Part shown: one piece after another, positions 6,048-8,617 of the stretch | Layout: the number at the start of each line of letters is the position of its first letter | Numbering within the stretch: position 1 is the first letter of the stretch | DNA from: Rhodospirillaceae bacterium | Lineage (GTDB): Bacteria > Pseudomonadota > Alphaproteobacteria > DSM-16000 > Inquilinaceae | DNA length: 8,617 nt | Direction of reading: 5' to 3' | NCBI GenBank assembly: GCA_020425485.1 | Contig: JAGQRL010000083.1 | Span: forward strand, 1-8,617 | Program-made: the position numbers and the translations under genes | The notes under the pieces: model-generated | The model's database searches: none | Told to the model about the DNA's origin: nothing | The model's input: the letters and a program-made list of their open reading frames with translations, nothing else

Positions 6048-7100
6048 ATGCAGAACAGGCAGATCCTGGAGTGCGATGGCCAAGCCGTCCGGCGTGCCGG
6101 GTGGGGTGCCAAGGGCCGGCCCATCGCCGGTGCGATCCTTATGGGGCTGGCATGGCTGGCCGCCGGCAGCGGCGCCCAGGCCCAGTGCCCGGGAGACCGG
6201 GACGGCCAGTACAGCTCCGAAAGCTGTGCCGACGGCAATCAGCGCGCCGAGTTCACCCCGCTCGATCCGGTCAGCGGCAACACCGCCGGCTTCCTGGCCA
6301 GCTTCGCCAATGCCGGGCTGTCCTTCAACATGTCGCAGTCGGGCGTGCTGCCGTTTTCCGGCCGCCGCACCGAGGACGGGGGGACCGACCGGCAGGGCGC
6401 CCTGCCGCCCCTGGTCGGGTTCCAATACGGCCATCAGAGCACCGACGGGGTGGAGAGCGACGCCTACACGATCCCGTTCCGCACCGAATTCGATGTCTCC
6501 ACCACCGGCATCGTCGCCGAGCTGGACGTGCCGATCAGCTACACCGAGATCGACGGTGCGGGGTCGACCTTCGGCTCGGCCGGGCTGGGCCTGCGCATGC
6601 CGGAACTGTGGGGCGTGCTGACCCTGACGCCGCAGGTCCGCTTCGGCATGCTGAATTCCAACGCGCTGAACGCCGGCGTCGTCGGCTACGGCGGCAGCCT
6701 GCGGTCGTTCTTCGAGTACGAGTTCACCGATCTCGGCGTCGTCGACTGGCTGCACGTGGAGGCTGCCAACCTCACCGGCTACTACGAAATGACCGACTGG
6801 CAGGCGCTGCAAAGCGACGGCATGGCCTACGACACGCAGAACGTCGTGCTGCGCAACGGGCTCAGCCTCACCTTCCCGGCGGAGATCCTGGACGAGGACT
6901 TCACCGTCACCGTCTTCGGCACCGACACGCGGATCTACGGCGATGCGTCCTTCTCAAGCTGGTACAGCGAGGCCGGCATCGCCTTCAATTGGCAGGATCC
7001 GCCGCTGCCCTATGTCAGCCGGCCGCTGACGTTGGGCATCACCGTGCGGCGCAACGCCGACGGCGGCGGCGTGCTGGTGAACACCGGCTACCGGTTCTGA
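6048..7100 (+). CDS. Exported protein, predicted outer-membrane beta-barrel, paralogue B
   Basis: A 350-residue paralogue of the preceding gene, 56 bp downstream and probably in the same operon. ATG 6048 has a very good ribosome-binding site (GCAGGAGGAGAG, 6032-6043), which argues against longer readings of this frame. The Arg/Lys-containing n-region (1-25) is followed by IAGAILMGLAWLAAG and a signal-peptidase site AQA|QC after residue 45. Cys47 and Cys60 mirror the cysteine pair of paralogue A. Shared landmarks include DPVSG near 77, TPQVRFGMLNSN, LNAGVVGYGGSLR, DWQALQ, FGTDTR, DPPLPY and the terminal VNTGYRF. The strand-like pattern and C-terminal Phe again suggest an outer-membrane barrel. 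The two genes keep the same length over the shared region but differ in the segment between signal peptide and barrel. Function unknown; no enzyme motif seen. Confidence 0.78.
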   Translation: MQNRQILECDGQAVRRAGWGAKGRPIAGAILMGLAWLAAGSGAQAQCPGDRDGQYSSESCADGNQRAEFTPLDPVSGNTAGFLASFANAGLSFNMSQSGVLPFSGRRTEDGGTDRQGALPPLVGFQYGHQSTDGVESDAYTIPFRTEFDVSTTGIVAELDVPISYTEIDGAGSTFGSAGLGLRMPELWGVLTLTPQVRFGMLNSNALNAGVVGYGGSLRSFFEYEFTDLGVVDWLHVEAANLTGYYEMTDWQALQSDGMAYDTQNVVLRNGLSLTFPAEILDEDFTVTVFGTDTRIYGDASFSSWYSEAGIAFNWQDPPLPYVSRPLTLGITVRRNADGGGVLVNTGYRF

Positions 7101-7118
7101 GTTTCCGGGGCTAACCGG
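7091..7118. terminator. Inverted repeat between convergent genes, weak bidirectional terminator candidate
   Basis: CCGGTT (7091-7096) and AACCGG (7113-7118) form a perfect 6-bp inverted repeat around a 16-nt loop. It spans the stop codon of paralogue B in the 21-bp gap before the prs stop. Convergent genes this close need a two-way end signal, but the loop is long and no T run is present. Confidence 0.25.
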
Positions 7119-7121
7119 CGT

Positions 7122-8054
<933 letters not shown>

Positions 8055-8144
8055 GGGCGCGAGAGTAGAGTGGCGGCGGCGGCACCATCTACCGCGCTCG
8101 GCCGGTGCAACGCAACTGTCGCAATGTGGTGGCGGGCCTGCATT

Positions 8145-8213
8145 CTACATCAGCATGCACGATGCCAGGCCGCCCAGCAGGCACAACGCCATGAACATGA
8201 ACATGTACGGCAT
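8145..8213 (-). CDS. Possible tiny hydrophobic peptide between pgeF and prs
   Basis: Three bases after the pgeF stop codon an ATG opens a 22-codon frame on the minus strand, closed by TAG at 8145-8147. The peptide starts MPYMFMFMALCLLGGLASC and ends MLM. It is almost wholly hydrophobic, and LASC resembles a lipobox, but only three residues follow the cysteine. There is no strong ribosome-binding site beyond AGGG-like bases in the pgeF end. It could be translated by coupling to pgeF, be the degenerate remnant of a small lipoprotein gene, or be chance. Four of the first eight codons are ATG. Confidence 0.2.
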   Translation of the reverse strand: MPYMFMFMALCLLGGLASCMLM

Positions 8214-8216
8214 GGC

Positions 8217-8617
8217 TCAGCCGGCCCTGACGATGGCGGATAGCAGCCGCCCGTAGTCCCGTTCGCCCTGCTTGCAGGCGCGCCGATAGCTGAAGAAGCG
8301 CTCGGGATCGGCCACCGTGTCGCAGGCCAGGTCTTCCACCACGGCAACCCCCGCTGCGGCGAGCCGGCGGGCCACATAGGCCGGCAGGTCGAACAGCAGG
8401 CGGTCGCTGTCCGCCACCGGGGAGAACAGGTCGCCGCTGGCGGTTTCCGCGGCGGCGAAGGCGTCCCGAAACTCCGGGCCCACCTCGTAGGAGCGGGGGC
8501 CGATGGTGGGACCGATGGCGCCGACCAGCCGCTCGGTGCGCGCGCCCAGTGCGGTCATGGCGGCCACGGTGGCATCCAGCACGCCCGTCAGAGCACCCTT
8601 CCAGCCGGCATGGGCAG
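8217..8617 (-). CDS. pgeF: Peptidoglycan editing factor PgeF (YfiH, laccase-domain family), C-terminal part
   Basis: The gene enters from the right edge; about 132 C-terminal residues are visible and the N-terminal half is missing. The first residues AHAGWKGALTGVLDATV carry the HAGW motif whose His is one of the three metal ligands of the family (the other His and the Cys lie outside the window). AIGPTIGPRSYEVGPEF, LFDLPAYVARRLAAAGV and ERFFSYRRACKQGERDYGRLLSAI follow, all standard for YfiH/PgeF. The family was long annotated as polyphenol oxidase. In E. coli YfiH it keeps peptidoglycan precursor composition correct by removing UDP-MurNAc-L-Ser errors. GPTIGP has Thr where many relatives have Cys; E. 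coli has Ala there, so this is not a loss of a catalytic residue. It is 162 bp upstream of prs on the same strand, possibly cotranscribed. Confidence 0.95.
   Translation of the reverse strand, partial: AHAGWKGALTGVLDATVAAMTALGARTERLVGAIGPTIGPRSYEVGPEFRDAFAAAETASGDLFSPVADSDRLLFDLPAYVARRLAAAGVAVVEDLACDTVADPERFFSYRRACKQGERDYGRLLSAIVRAG

Noticed and set aside
8515..8530. Loss of a catalytic Cys in PgeF (GPTIGP instead of GPCIGP)
   Set aside because: This Cys is not one of the metal ligands, and E. coli YfiH also lacks it, so the change does not imply inactivity.

Overview
The window looks like chromosomal DNA of a high-GC alphaproteobacterium, probably close to the Rhodospirillales. This rests on strong GC bias in the coding regions, the RidA / omega-aminotransferase and pgeF / prs pairs, and the sequence character of each protein. 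Apart from one AT-rich gene near the left end it reads as ordinary core and metabolic sequence. No tRNA, rRNA, insertion sequence or CRISPR array was seen.

Left part (1-1426): the 3' end of a sugar-acid dehydratase of the IlvD/Edd family, followed by a strong terminator-like hairpin. Next comes an AT-rich gene for an Imm11 (DUF1629)-type immunity protein with its own plausible sigma-70 promoter and no visible toxin partner. About 300 bases without a gene follow; they can fold into three consecutive hairpins and lead into the next operon. Middle left (1427-3263): ridA, an enamine/imine deaminase family gene, and an omega-amino acid:pyruvate aminotransferase (beta-alanine:pyruvate type) form a two-gene operon. 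The transaminase handles reactive imine chemistry and RidA is a likely clean-up partner.

Middle (3264-4770): a 133-nt structured leader stands in front of nhaA, the Na+/H+ antiporter gene. It is a candidate for the nhaA-associated (Li+-sensing) riboswitch group. The antiporter keeps its active-site aspartates and lysine and carries an unusual acidic, proline- and alanine-rich tail of about 70 residues. Then (4906-7100) two tandem paralogous genes encode exported proteins that look like outer-membrane beta-barrels. They share 132 of 231 ungapped C-terminal residues by hand count, and no family was recognised.

Right part (7122-8617, minus strand): prs (PRPP synthase) lies convergent to the barrel genes. 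Upstream of it are a tiny hydrophobic reading frame and the C-terminal part of pgeF (peptidoglycan editing factor, YfiH/laccase-domain family), which runs off the window. The least explained items are the barrel pair, the nhaA leader, the orphan immunity gene and the structured region ahead of ridA.
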